Positions 15,238 to 23,093 of a stretch of 28,037 nt of DNA are shown in pieces. Origin of the DNA: Bacteroidia bacterium. GTDB lineage: Bacteria; Bacteroidota; Bacteroidia; AKYH767-A; OLB10. Made by a program: the position numbers and the translations under genes. Every line of letters starts with the position of its first letter. Positions within the stretch are counted from its first letter, which is position 1. The notes under the pieces were generated by a model that made no database searches, was not told where the DNA came from, and saw only the letters and a list, made by a program, of their open reading frames with translations. The stretch spans positions 1-28,037 of the forward strand of contig JANWID010000140.1 of the NCBI GenBank assembly GCA_025450095.1. Reading direction: 5' to 3'.

Positions 15238-17217
15238 TCATTCCAGGCCGGATTCCTTTCTGTAAATATGATTGATCAGGTATGGAAACATCATAAAGAT
15301 TCCCATAATAGGCGGATCCAGGGAGTTGTTACCGCTGAAAATCGCAAAGAACAGTGAGATTGCAAAACAGAGTGCAATGGGCCAGAACTGACGGAAATAT
15401 TTCCAGTAAAGAAAAATAGTTACCCCAAGAAAATAAACATAAAACATGACTCCTGCAATTCCTGAATAAAGCAGTGTTGATAATACAGGATTGTGCGGCC
15501 AGTCCAGATCACTCTTTCCTTTTAGAAACCTGTTCCCGAACATTGACATGTATGTAAATCCATTTCCGAACAATTTATTCCAAACAGAATACCGGGTGGT
15601 GTAAATTGACCAGGCATATTTCCACCGCTCAATCCGGGGCACGGCAAGCGAAGAGTTCATAAGTCCATCAGCCGATGCCAGCAATGCATCCTCGTGAAGT
15701 GCAGGATCGTAAATGAAAGTCTTTTCCCACTTTTTATTAGATACAAATATTTCTGTAGCGATACTATCATTAATAACATGAATAGTATCAAATGAAAATA
15801 TCACGTAGCCGGTGAAATCATCGAAATCCAATGCATGGAATTTTGAAAATCCCATATACACGGATTGAGTAGTTACGGTATCTGTTGCGAAAGCTACTTT
15901 TAACTTTTGCCAGGTATTTTTCAACCTGAGATCATAATTATATTGTTGAATACCCAGCTTGTTTTTACCCGGACTCATGATAACACAATCACCATTGAAG
16001 TCACCGGAAACAAAACACCATGCAGTAATTTCATAAAATGAATTAGAATCCGTTTTATAATTAATTAACCTGGTATAGCTGTAGGCGGTGTTGTTGGTTA
16101 CCCGGTAATCCGCGTCACCATTTATTTTTATTCCGTTTGTAACCGGTGTGGTTTTCTTGTATTTATCCTGTGGCAGCTGTCTCATTTTAGACAGAACCAT
16201 ATTTCCATCACCTGAAAAAGGGATTACATTCACATCATCCCGCATCCACAATGATGCATGTACCTGGGTTACATCAATATTTGCTACAACCAGTGATTTG
16301 AGCTGAAACGTAAGAATCGTTGTATATAATTTAAATCTGTCAGGATCAAACCCTTTTTTTACCAGGGTATTATTAATCCGGTATAACCCCACCGTCGATA
16401 CCAGGAACGTTACTGTACCGATTACTATCCAAAAAGAAATGAAAAAATACCGGGTATTCGTTACGATATTCCGCAATACCGGATTGTTTTTACGGAACAA
16501 GCTAATGCAATAAATAACAATAAGCGTCACAAGCAGAACAGTCAGAATTAAAATCGCCCTGCGTGAAGTAGTTAGAATAATACTGGTGGAAAGAACCAAC
16601 AAAATAAATTGAACTGCCAGTGACTTCCTGCTGGAATTTTGCCGGATCACAACAGGTATGAGCAGGATCAGACTGAACAAACCAAATAACGAGAAGAAAT
16701 TCCGGTCATTTGTCAGTGAAGTTCCCAATGGATAATCATCAGGATTCAATAAATCAAACTGGAATCCTTTCAAGTCGAGGAAAAACTTTAAGAAGCTAAA
16801 CAGTGCAATGATAAATCCTGCGATAATCGTTAGCCTGGATGTTTTCCGGAAATATTCCTTCACCATCTCTTTATCGTCAATCAGGCTGTACAATACAAAA
16901 GCCATGATGACAACAGTAACAGAGTTAAAATATTCCTTCACAATGAATATATGAAGCAACTCCGTTTTCAGCATTCCCAGTGAATGAATGATCAGGTTTA
17001 TGACCAGCAGGATGAAAGCTGACAGGAATGCTACGATCACATGCCACAACACCTTATCCTTCAGCGTTGAATAGGTGGCATACATGGTGATAATGATCAG
17101 CAGGGGAAAAAAAACATACTTCACAAACGGAAGCGACATCCGTGAAAAGTATATCACCGTTAAAAGTGATATAAGATGGATTTTAAATTTTTCAAAAAGA
17201 GGAATAATGCTCGACAT
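15238..17217 (-). CDS. O-antigen polymerase/ligase-like membrane protein with a large inserted periplasmic domain
   Basis: At 659 residues it is much longer than usual Wzy or WaaL proteins (about 400-450). Residues about 10-280 are a bundle of transmembrane helices, with LTTSRRA at 216-221 as in O-antigen ligase-like proteins. A periplasmic region of about 300 residues follows. Its middle (about 340-480: SFYEITAWCFVSGDF..., NTWQKLKVAFATD) looks like a jelly-roll carbohydrate-binding module of the CBM4/9 type. The ligase-type ending is then RIERWKYAWSIY... (529-540), GNGF (551-554) and DWPHNPVLSTLLYSGIAG (572-589, His575), then final helices. It probably polymerises the glycan or ligates it. 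The domain call is by pattern only. Confidence 0.82.
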   Translation of the reverse strand: MSSIIPLFEKFKIHLISLLTVIYFSRMSLPFVKYVFFPLLIIITMYATYSTLKDKVLWHVIVAFLSAFILLVINLIIHSLGMLKTELLHIFIVKEYFNSVTVVIMAFVLYSLIDDKEMVKEYFRKTSRLTIIAGFIIALFSFLKFFLDLKGFQFDLLNPDDYPLGTSLTNDRNFFSLFGLFSLILLIPVVIRQNSSRKSLAVQFILLVLSTSIILTTSRRAILILTVLLVTLIVIYCISLFRKNNPVLRNIVTNTRYFFISFWIVIGTVTFLVSTVGLYRINNTLVKKGFDPDRFKLYTTILTFQLKSLVVANIDVTQVHASLWMRDDVNVIPFSGDGNMVLSKMRQLPQDKYKKTTPVTNGIKINGDADYRVTNNTAYSYTRLINYKTDSNSFYEITAWCFVSGDFNGDCVIMSPGKNKLGIQQYNYDLRLKNTWQKLKVAFATDTVTTQSVYMGFSKFHALDFDDFTGYVIFSFDTIHVINDSIATEIFVSNKKWEKTFIYDPALHEDALLASADGLMNSSLAVPRIERWKYAWSIYTTRYSVWNKLFGNGFTYMSMFGNRFLKGKSDLDWPHNPVLSTLLYSGIAGVMFYVYFLGVTIFLYWKYFRQFWPIALCFAISLFFAIFSGNNSLDPPIMGIFMMFPYLINHIYRKESGLE

Positions 17218-17378
17218 TTAAATGACAATTTCGCGTATTACTCCTGATGACTCAAACCTTAATTCAACCGGAAGGCAAGAGTAACCTGATTTACCTTTTC
17301 GGACCGCGAAGGTAAGAGTTTTATGGAATTAATGTTAACAATCTGAAAAACAATTATTTAATAATGTAATTGATGACG
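17218..17378. other. Intergenic region between the Wzy-like gene and the second flippase
   Basis: No open frame of note lies in these 161 nt. An imperfect inverted repeat, TTACC/GGTAA with inner TTCG/CGAA, spans 17291-17315 but has no T-run. A near-match promoter box, TAAGGTTTG (one base too long between TA and TTTG), lies on the reverse strand a few tens of bases before the polymerase start. The operon might have an extra start point here. Confidence 0.3.
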
Positions 17379-18674
17379 TCAGTAGGCAGTCTTTTCATGA
17401 ATCAGTTTCCACTCATAATCACGCACTACTTTGGCAATCAATAGAAGTCCCGCCATGATCATTATGGAATCGATAATAACATACGATAGTACAAATAGCC
17501 GATAAGGCAGTGGTTCAAAAAGCATGAGCGACAGCATGCTGAAAAAATATGCAATTTGCCAGATGCTGTATAATTTAATCTTGTTGAATGAAATGAAAAT
17601 AGCTGTAAAAGAAGACATGATAAAATTCAACGCAAAATTGTAAACCAGTATCTTACTGATCTGGCCGGATGCAGCCCAGTTGGGACCGAAAATAAATCCA
17701 AATAATTCAGGTCCCCACTGGCGAATTATAAAAATCTCGAATATCACGATCACTAATAACACGTACAGAATATTCAATAAAAGTTTCCGGACTGATTGGG
17801 AATTTTGTTTTTTTTCCGTAAGGTTTTGCAACAGCACTTGTGAAAACGTAACTGCCACAAATGCCAGTGGAACGTTCAGCATTTGTCGCGCTAAATCGAA
17901 TTCGGCAACATTATGTTTATCAAAATACCGGTTGATGAGCAACAGGGGCATTTGAAATGCGATGGCACTAAGGATAGTTGGTAGGAGGTTATATCTGGGA
18001 AATTCAGAATAGCGTTTTGCGACGAATTTCATTAATGGGAGGTTGATTAGCCGATGATGAAAATCTTTCCGGAACATCCGGCTCAAACCCGAAACACTGC
18101 TCGCCACTCCGCCCAGGATATCACCCAGCATAAGGCCTGAAGGAATTTTTTGCAACCCGGTAGCAACATGAATGACTCCTTCAGCACCACGCCTGGTAAT
18201 TTTATTAACGGCGGAATCTGTAAACGCGCTTTTCCTGATTAACCAAAAGTTGATTGTTTGCTGCAAACAAAATAGAAATACTCCAGCAGGTATCAGGTGT
18301 AAAACATATCTTGATTCCGGTGGAATTTTCAAAAAATTTCCCAGGGATTCCCGACCTATGAAGGAGATCAGCAACAATAACATGCACACTATAATATTGA
18401 TCATTACAGAAAGCCCGAGGATGTTAGCCGCTTTTTTATCTGACCGGGGAAGCACGATTGCGTTATCATACCGGAATGTTGCACCGATAGTGAGTATTCC
18501 CACAATGCTCAGGTAAATACTGTAAGTTCCGTAATCAGCAGTTGTAAAGAGACGCCGTAGAAATGGCTGCAGCAGGATGGGAATGAGCTGGGCAATTACC
18601 GTACCTCCAGTCAGCAAAAAAGCATTTTTTGCAAACCCTGAACCGGAAGACTTCGAAAAAAGGGTTTTGAACAT
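17379..18674 (-). CDS. Wzx-like polysaccharide flippase (second copy)
   Basis: This is 431 residues with about 12 hydrophobic segments. The N-terminus (GFAKNAFLLTGGTVIAQLIPILLQPFLRRLFTTADYGTYSIYLSI..., then FRYDNAIVLP) follows the flippase pattern and is clearly related to the protein at 8529-9821, though much diverged later. It is the first gene of the long minus-strand operon; a near-consensus box GATATTTG lies on the reverse strand at 18697-18704 just upstream. It should translocate the lipid-linked repeat unit for the adjacent Wzy-like protein. It is 161 nt from the polymerase gene. Confidence 0.88.
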   Translation of the reverse strand: MFKTLFSKSSGSGFAKNAFLLTGGTVIAQLIPILLQPFLRRLFTTADYGTYSIYLSIVGILTIGATFRYDNAIVLPRSDKKAANILGLSVMINIIVCMLLLLISFIGRESLGNFLKIPPESRYVLHLIPAGVFLFCLQQTINFWLIRKSAFTDSAVNKITRRGAEGVIHVATGLQKIPSGLMLGDILGGVASSVSGLSRMFRKDFHHRLINLPLMKFVAKRYSEFPRYNLLPTILSAIAFQMPLLLINRYFDKHNVAEFDLARQMLNVPLAFVAVTFSQVLLQNLTEKKQNSQSVRKLLLNILYVLLVIVIFEIFIIRQWGPELFGFIFGPNWAASGQISKILVYNFALNFIMSSFTAIFISFNKIKLYSIWQIAYFFSMLSLMLFEPLPYRLFVLSYVIIDSIMIMAGLLLIAKVVRDYEWKLIHEKTAY

Positions 18675-18805
18675 AGATGCAATTTTTTGCAGTGGTCAAA
18701 TATCAGAAAAAGGTTTAAATCTTCATTATAGAATAGTTGTCTTTAATGCTATTTCAAAACTTAAACTCATTCTGACTGGTAACCGTTTACAGATAATCCG
18801 AATCG

Positions 18806-20095
18806 ATGACATGGGACTATTCGGAAATTTTCATCGTTATTTGTACTCCTGAACCAACAGTTTTGGAAGTATTGCAACTCATATCTGTTTCGAAGCTCAG
18901 AGGATGGCTGTATTGTGTCATCGCCTTTCTGATGCCCTTCATGCCTAAAATACTTCCGGCAATAATCGGGATTACTTTTATCTGCTGGATCATCGAAATC
19001 TTTATTAGTGATAACCGACCCAGGTTGCATTTTCAAAAAAGTGCATATCTCTTTTTCGGATTTTACCTGTTGCATGTTATTGGATTATTATGGTCCTCCA
19101 ACCTCGAATATGGAATTTTCGATCTGCAGATCAAACTTTCACTCGTTGTATTTCCATTGATGTTGCTTACGGGAAGCTTTCCTCAAAACGCAGGCTTTGC
19201 AACCATTGTGCGGTTTTTTAATTCCGGATGTGTAACAGCGGTGATTATTGTACTCATCAGGGCTATAACACGGGTAAACGAGTTGGGTCCTGAAGCGTTT
19301 TTTTACAAAGATCTTTCATGGTTCCTGCATCCCGCTTATTTTTCAATGTACCTCGGATTATCACTTTCGTTTATACTCACCCGTTTTATTACTCAGCGAA
19401 CTGCAAAAATTACGATAACGGATACCTTCCAGGTATTGATATTAACATTCACCATTATGCTCCTTTCTTCCAAAGCCGGCATTTTTGTGCTCTTGTTTAT
19501 AGTAATTCTGCTGGTTATGTATATGCTTCGAACCAAACCGGTGTTGCGATTAAATCTTCTTATTGCTTCAGTGTTCCTGATCATCAGCACTTCACTCATC
19601 TTTTCCAAATCCATTTATGGAAGATTGTTGGAAATGGGAAAGAGTATGACTGAAGCCGGAACAGCGAAAATGGCCGAATCATCTGCGGTTCGTTTAATGG
19701 CATGGAAGGCAGCACTGAATGTAATTGCCAGCAACCCGATATCAGGCACCGGCACCGGCGATGTTAAGGATGAATTGATGAAAGAGTATTTAGCTGGTAA
19801 ATATGAATTATTATACCAGCAACGGGTCAATGCGCACAATCAGTTTCTTCAGACAACTGCAACGCTCGGTATACCAGGTTTGATTTTATTCGCCGGAATC
19901 ATCATGGCATTGATGGCCAAATTATACCGTAACCGAGATCTGGTAGTCATGTGCTTCCTAATTATCGTTATTGTCAATGCAATGGTCGAATCCTTCCTGG
20001 AAGTCCAGGCAGGAGTTATCTTTTTTACGTTCTTTTATGGAGTTCTGAATTCGGCCACAAGTCAACAAATACAACAAACACAGAAACAGCATTAG
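18806..20095 (+). CDS. O-antigen ligase (WaaL/Wzy-type) membrane protein
   Basis: This is up to 429 residues with about 10-12 transmembrane segments. The Wzy_C/WaaL signature is well formed: LLSSKAGIFV (219-228), AVRLMAWKAALNVIASNPISGTGTGD (295-319), and VNAHNQFLQTTATLGIPGL (341-359), with His344-Asn345 in the periplasmic loop and Arg296 nearby. It would join an undecaprenyl-linked glycan to lipid A-core or another acceptor, or polymerise repeat units. The start is unsure: ATG 18806 gives a polar 20-residue extension before the first helix, and TTG codons near 18860 may be the true start; a weak TTATTTG box lies at 18837-18843. It is divergent from the minus-strand flippase. Confidence 0.85.
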   Translation: MTWDYSEIFIVICTPEPTVLEVLQLISVSKLRGWLYCVIAFLMPFMPKILPAIIGITFICWIIEIFISDNRPRLHFQKSAYLFFGFYLLHVIGLLWSSNLEYGIFDLQIKLSLVVFPLMLLTGSFPQNAGFATIVRFFNSGCVTAVIIVLIRAITRVNELGPEAFFYKDLSWFLHPAYFSMYLGLSLSFILTRFITQRTAKITITDTFQVLILTFTIMLLSSKAGIFVLLFIVILLVMYMLRTKPVLRLNLLIASVFLIISTSLIFSKSIYGRLLEMGKSMTEAGTAKMAESSAVRLMAWKAALNVIASNPISGTGTGDVKDELMKEYLAGKYELLYQQRVNAHNQFLQTTATLGIPGLILFAGIIMALMAKLYRNRDLVVMCFLIIVIVNAMVESFLEVQAGVIFFTFFYGVLNSATSQQIQQTQKQH

Positions 20096-20165
20096 CTCCG
20101 ATTTATTTTAAAAATATTCGTTAAGAGCTTGAAAAATAAGTGTTTAATAGCAAAATTGATTTTAG

Positions 20166-20173
20166 TATCTTTG
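20166..20173 (+). promoter_or_regulatory. Bacteroidota promoter, -7 box TATCTTTG
   Basis: TATCTTTG is a perfect and very typical -7 box; a TTTA at 20143-20146 sits about where a -33 TTTG would be. Transcription would begin near 20180, ten bases before the ATG at 20190. It separates the aminotransferase and sugar transferase pair from the ligase gene upstream. Confidence 0.65.
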
Positions 20174-20189
20174 CGCCCAAAATTTACCC

Positions 20190-21419
20190 ATGATTCCATT
20201 TAGTCCTCCCAGAATAGACCAGGTCATTATTGATGAGGTGGTTAACGCTTTGAAATCGGGGTGGATTACAACCGGTCCAAGAACTAAATTATTTGAACGG
20301 CGGTTGACAGACTACTGCGGAAACAAAGCCACCCTTTGCCTTAGTTCTGCAACAGCAGGAATGGAAATCATGTTACGCTGGTTTGGTGTAAAACCCGGCG
20401 ATGAGGTAATTATTCCTTCTTATACATATGCAGCGACTGCCAATATTGTAATGCATTGCGGTGCAAAACCAGTATTGGTTGATATCGGAGAACATTTTAA
20501 CGTAAGTATTGAAAATATCCGCAAGGCAATCAACAAGAATACGAAAGTGATCATCCCTGTGGATTTCGGAGGTTATCCATGCGATTATGATGATCTCATC
20601 GGGCTGGTGGAAAGTCCGGAGGTAAAATCGTTATTTGTTCCCGAAGGTGAGCAACAGGAAAAACTAAAAAGGATTTTTATTTTATCTGATTCTGCTCATT
20701 CGATAGGAGCTCGATACAAAGGAAGAAAAACCGGAAGCCTGGCTGATGTTTCTGTATTTTCATTTCATGCAGTAAAAAATCTCACAACAGCTGAAGGAGG
20801 TGCTATTGCTTTAAATCTGCCAGCACCTTTCGACAACGTTGCAGTGTATGATTTTCTCTGCATATTTACGCTTCATGGTCAGAACAAAGATGCGCTTGCG
20901 AAAATGCAAAAAGGTAACTGGAGATATGATATTGTTGAAGCTGGTTACAAATGCAACATGACTGATATTGCAGCAGCCATCGGACTTGTAGAGCTAGCGC
21001 GGTATGAAGATGATATGCTGGTTCGTCGACGTACCATTTGTAATATGTATGATGATTTTTTCAGCAATCACGATTGGGCGCAAATACCGCTTACGCGTGA
21101 TGGCTCTACAGAATCATCCTATCATTTATATCCGTTACGGATAAAAGGCATAACCGAAAAACAGCGTGATACAGTTCTTCAGAAAATATTCGACAGGGAT
21201 GTTTCCGTTAATGTGCATTTCATCCCGCTTCCCATGATGTCATTTTATAAAGCTCTGGGATATTCGATGAATGATTATCCCGTGGCATTCGACAGTTACT
21301 GCCGTGAAATATCTTTACCGGTTTTCTATGATCTTACTGATGAACAGGTACAAATAGTTTGTCAGGCTGTTTCCGATTCAGTTGCTGAGGTGCTGAATCC
21401 AGTGGTTTACAGAAGCTGA
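20190..21419 (+). CDS. DegT/DnrJ/EryC1/StrS sugar aminotransferase, second type (PglE/ArnB-like)
   Basis: This is 409 residues, longer than usual (about 370-390). The PLP lysine is Lys196 in SFHAVKNLTTAEGG, and the PLP-ring aspartate is Asp167 in LSDSAHSIGA. PSYTYAATANIVMHCGAKPVLVD and the C-terminal NVHFIPLPMMSFYKALG region fit the family. The HAVKN active-site form is as in ArnB/PglE-type 4-aminotransferases of UDP-sugars, so it may make a UDP-4-amino sugar such as a bacillosamine precursor. A roughly 25-residue insertion around 138-162, rich in Glu and Lys, accounts for the length. It is followed after 3 nt by the sugar transferase, so the pair probably acts in sequence. Substrate is an inference. 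Confidence 0.86.
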   Translation: MIPFSPPRIDQVIIDEVVNALKSGWITTGPRTKLFERRLTDYCGNKATLCLSSATAGMEIMLRWFGVKPGDEVIIPSYTYAATANIVMHCGAKPVLVDIGEHFNVSIENIRKAINKNTKVIIPVDFGGYPCDYDDLIGLVESPEVKSLFVPEGEQQEKLKRIFILSDSAHSIGARYKGRKTGSLADVSVFSFHAVKNLTTAEGGAIALNLPAPFDNVAVYDFLCIFTLHGQNKDALAKMQKGNWRYDIVEAGYKCNMTDIAAAIGLVELARYEDDMLVRRRTICNMYDDFFSNHDWAQIPLTRDGSTESSYHLYPLRIKGITEKQRDTVLQKIFDRDVSVNVHFIPLPMMSFYKALGYSMNDYPVAFDSYCREISLPVFYDLTDEQVQIVCQAVSDSVAEVLNPVVYRS

Positions 21420-21422
21420 ATA

Positions 21423-22013
21423 ATGGTAAAGCGTGCATTTGATGTGGTAGTTTCTACATTTCTTTTGCTGATACTCGTTCCTGTTTTTCTAATAATCTCT
21501 TTGAGAATTATTCTTACCAGCCGCGGACCGGTTTTTTTCAGGCAGGTAAGGGTAGGAAAAAATAATATTGATTTCCGGATTTTTAAATTCAGAACTATGT
21601 ACACTGGCGCTGATCAAAAGGGATTGATCACAGTAGGAGGAAGAGACAGCAGGATCACAACAACCGGATATTTTTTGAGAAAATACAAGCTCGACGAATT
21701 ACCGCAACTGTTAAATGTTTTGCAGGGAGAAATGAGTCTTGTCGGACCCCGTCCGGAGGTGCGGAAATATGTTGAAATGTACAATAACGAACAGCTTCGT
21801 GTTTTATCTGTCAAACCCGGAATTACCGACTTTGCAAGCATTGATTACGCCGATGAAAATGAAATATTGGGAAAGGCTGCTGATCCTGATAAGGAATACA
21901 TCAATGTCATTATGCCAGCCAAGCTAAAGCTGAACCTGAAATATATCCATGAACAAAGCTTTGCTACAGATCTGAAGATACTATGGAAAACGATTGTCAG
22001 GATAGTGACTTAG
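21423..22013 (+). CDS. PglC-like initiating sugar phosphate transferase (monotopic phosphoglycosyl transferase)
   Basis: At 196 residues it is the minimal PglC-like form. It has an N-terminal hydrophobic re-entrant helix (about 6-31), KFRTM at 55-59, the catalytic Asp91-Glu92 in KLDELPQLLNVLQGEMSLVGPRPE, and a KPGITDFASIDY segment as in the PglC family. The enzyme transfers a sugar 1-phosphate from UDP-sugar to undecaprenyl phosphate at the inner membrane and so starts the lipid-linked glycan. It sits 3 nt after the second aminotransferase, whose product may be its substrate. Its 3' end overlaps the convergent SirB1-like gene by 17 nt. Confidence 0.93.
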   Translation: MVKRAFDVVVSTFLLLILVPVFLIISLRIILTSRGPVFFRQVRVGKNNIDFRIFKFRTMYTGADQKGLITVGGRDSRITTTGYFLRKYKLDELPQLLNVLQGEMSLVGPRPEVRKYVEMYNNEQLRVLSVKPGITDFASIDYADENEILGKAADPDKEYINVIMPAKLKLNLKYIHEQSFATDLKILWKTIVRIVT

Positions 22014-22890
22014 CATTCAGACAATCCAGCAGCTCATTTATTTCGACAACTTTCCCGGGTTCTCCGAGTTTTTGCCAGGAAAAAGCAAGGTTGCGAAGGA
22101 GTCTGCGGATCATATCAAGATGCGAGCAAGGTTCATAAAATATCCTGTTGTATTTAAGATCCAGCTTTTTCAGGAAAGTTTCTATATCGTGTTTTCCAAA
22201 AATGTTACCTCTGCTGAAAGCATTGATATAAAATAATATTCCGGCTTCAGGATAAGTATATTCTTCTACGCTGTTTCCTCTTACATCCTGGTAGGCAAGA
22301 ATAAAATGTTCCGGAAGGTTAACTCCGAATATCGGAATATCGAGCTGCTGAGATAGCAAAGTATAAATAATAGAGAGCAGCAGCGGGTTCCCTTTTTTTG
22401 TCTCCAAAACTGTATTTATAAAAGAGTTTTGCGGAGCATGAAAATTTGAAGTATTCCCGGCAAATCCATTATGTTCAAACAGCACTTTGTTAATCACCAG
22501 CACTTGTTCACGGGGAGACATACTTTCATTCAGCTCGAGCCAGATTTCTTTCCGGATTTTATTTAATGTGCTTCTGACTTTTTCTTCGTCAAGATCAGGA
22601 TATTGATATCGTGCAATGAGGAGTGTGCCGGAAAGAAGGTCGGTAGCTCCGCTGGCAGCCCATTGCTTAAGGTCATTTTTGAGACCATCAAACTGAATTT
22701 TGTGAACGATAGTCTCGATGCGCTCCTGCAACAACGGGTCAAATGCGCCACTCCAGGCTTCTTCCAGGATGGGAACCGCATCACGTCCTAGTGCTACCAG
22801 CTCACTGCTGATATGTGCATAAATTTCATTATCAGGATCGTCAAGCAACCGGATCATTGCTTTGATATTATCCACATTCATTTCCGCCAT
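21997..22890 (-). CDS. SirB1-like transglutaminase-fold protein with HEAT-like N-terminus
   Basis: This is 297 residues. Residues about 8-70 form HEAT-like helical repeats (MIRLLDDPDNEIYAHISSELVALGRDAVPILEEAW). The rest fits the SirB1 / Transglut_core2 family, with a segment LETKKGNPLLLSIIYTLLSQQLDIPIFGVNLPEHFIL (about 163-200) that parallels the family's RxGxPxxLxxLY...LGLPVxGVxxPGHF. A final part may be TPR-like. No transglutaminase-type cysteine is evident at the helix start, as in other members, so an enzymatic activity is not implied. The role is unknown. The 3' end overlaps the sugar transferase by 17 nt on the opposite strand, and there is no room for a terminator between them. Confidence 0.83.
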   Translation of the reverse strand: MAEMNVDNIKAMIRLLDDPDNEIYAHISSELVALGRDAVPILEEAWSGAFDPLLQERIETIVHKIQFDGLKNDLKQWAASGATDLLSGTLLIARYQYPDLDEEKVRSTLNKIRKEIWLELNESMSPREQVLVINKVLFEHNGFAGNTSNFHAPQNSFINTVLETKKGNPLLLSIIYTLLSQQLDIPIFGVNLPEHFILAYQDVRGNSVEEYTYPEAGILFYINAFSRGNIFGKHDIETFLKKLDLKYNRIFYEPCSHLDMIRRLLRNLAFSWQKLGEPGKVVEINELLDCLNAKSLS

Positions 22891-22980
22891 CCGTGTACGT
22901 GTGTAAGAAACTCTAATTTATAAAAAAATTTTCAATGATAAAATGTTGTTAAAAAACTTTCCAGGAAAAAGTAAAGAGTT
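22891..22980. other. A+T-rich upstream region of the SirB1-like gene
   Basis: This contains no open frame. I found no full TAnnTTTG box for the SirB1-like gene on the reverse strand. The 7-mer AAAGAGT at 22973-22979 resembles array units but is out of phase by one base. Confidence 0.3.
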
Positions 22981-23085
22981 GATGAGTGACGAGTAACAAG
23001 TGATGAGTGATTACCGACTGCTAACTGTCGACAGTCGACTGCCAACTGCTGACTGTCGACTGCTGACTGTCAACTGCCGACTAGT
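22981..23085. repeat. Heptanucleotide tandem repeat array (15 units of 7 nt)
   Basis: The 105 nt can be cut into fifteen consecutive 7-mers with no gap, and every one begins with RAY (GAT, GAC or AAC). Units 1-4 follow GAYGAGT/AACAAGT. Unit 5 is a junction (GATTACC). Units 6-14 follow RACTGYY (for example GACTGCT, GACTGTC, GACTGCC), with one variant GACAGTC, and unit 15 is GACTAGT. GTCGAC palindromes recur. The array lies between pntB (stop at 23094) and the SirB1-like gene. It resembles in period the short tandemly repeated heptamers known from cyanobacterial genomes. Its function is unknown. Confidence 0.9.
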
Positions 23086-23093
23086 GATAAAAA

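Noticed and set aside
22981..23085. Heptamer array considered as a CRISPR array
   Set aside because: The period is 7 nt with no spacers and no long direct repeats; no cas genes are nearby.
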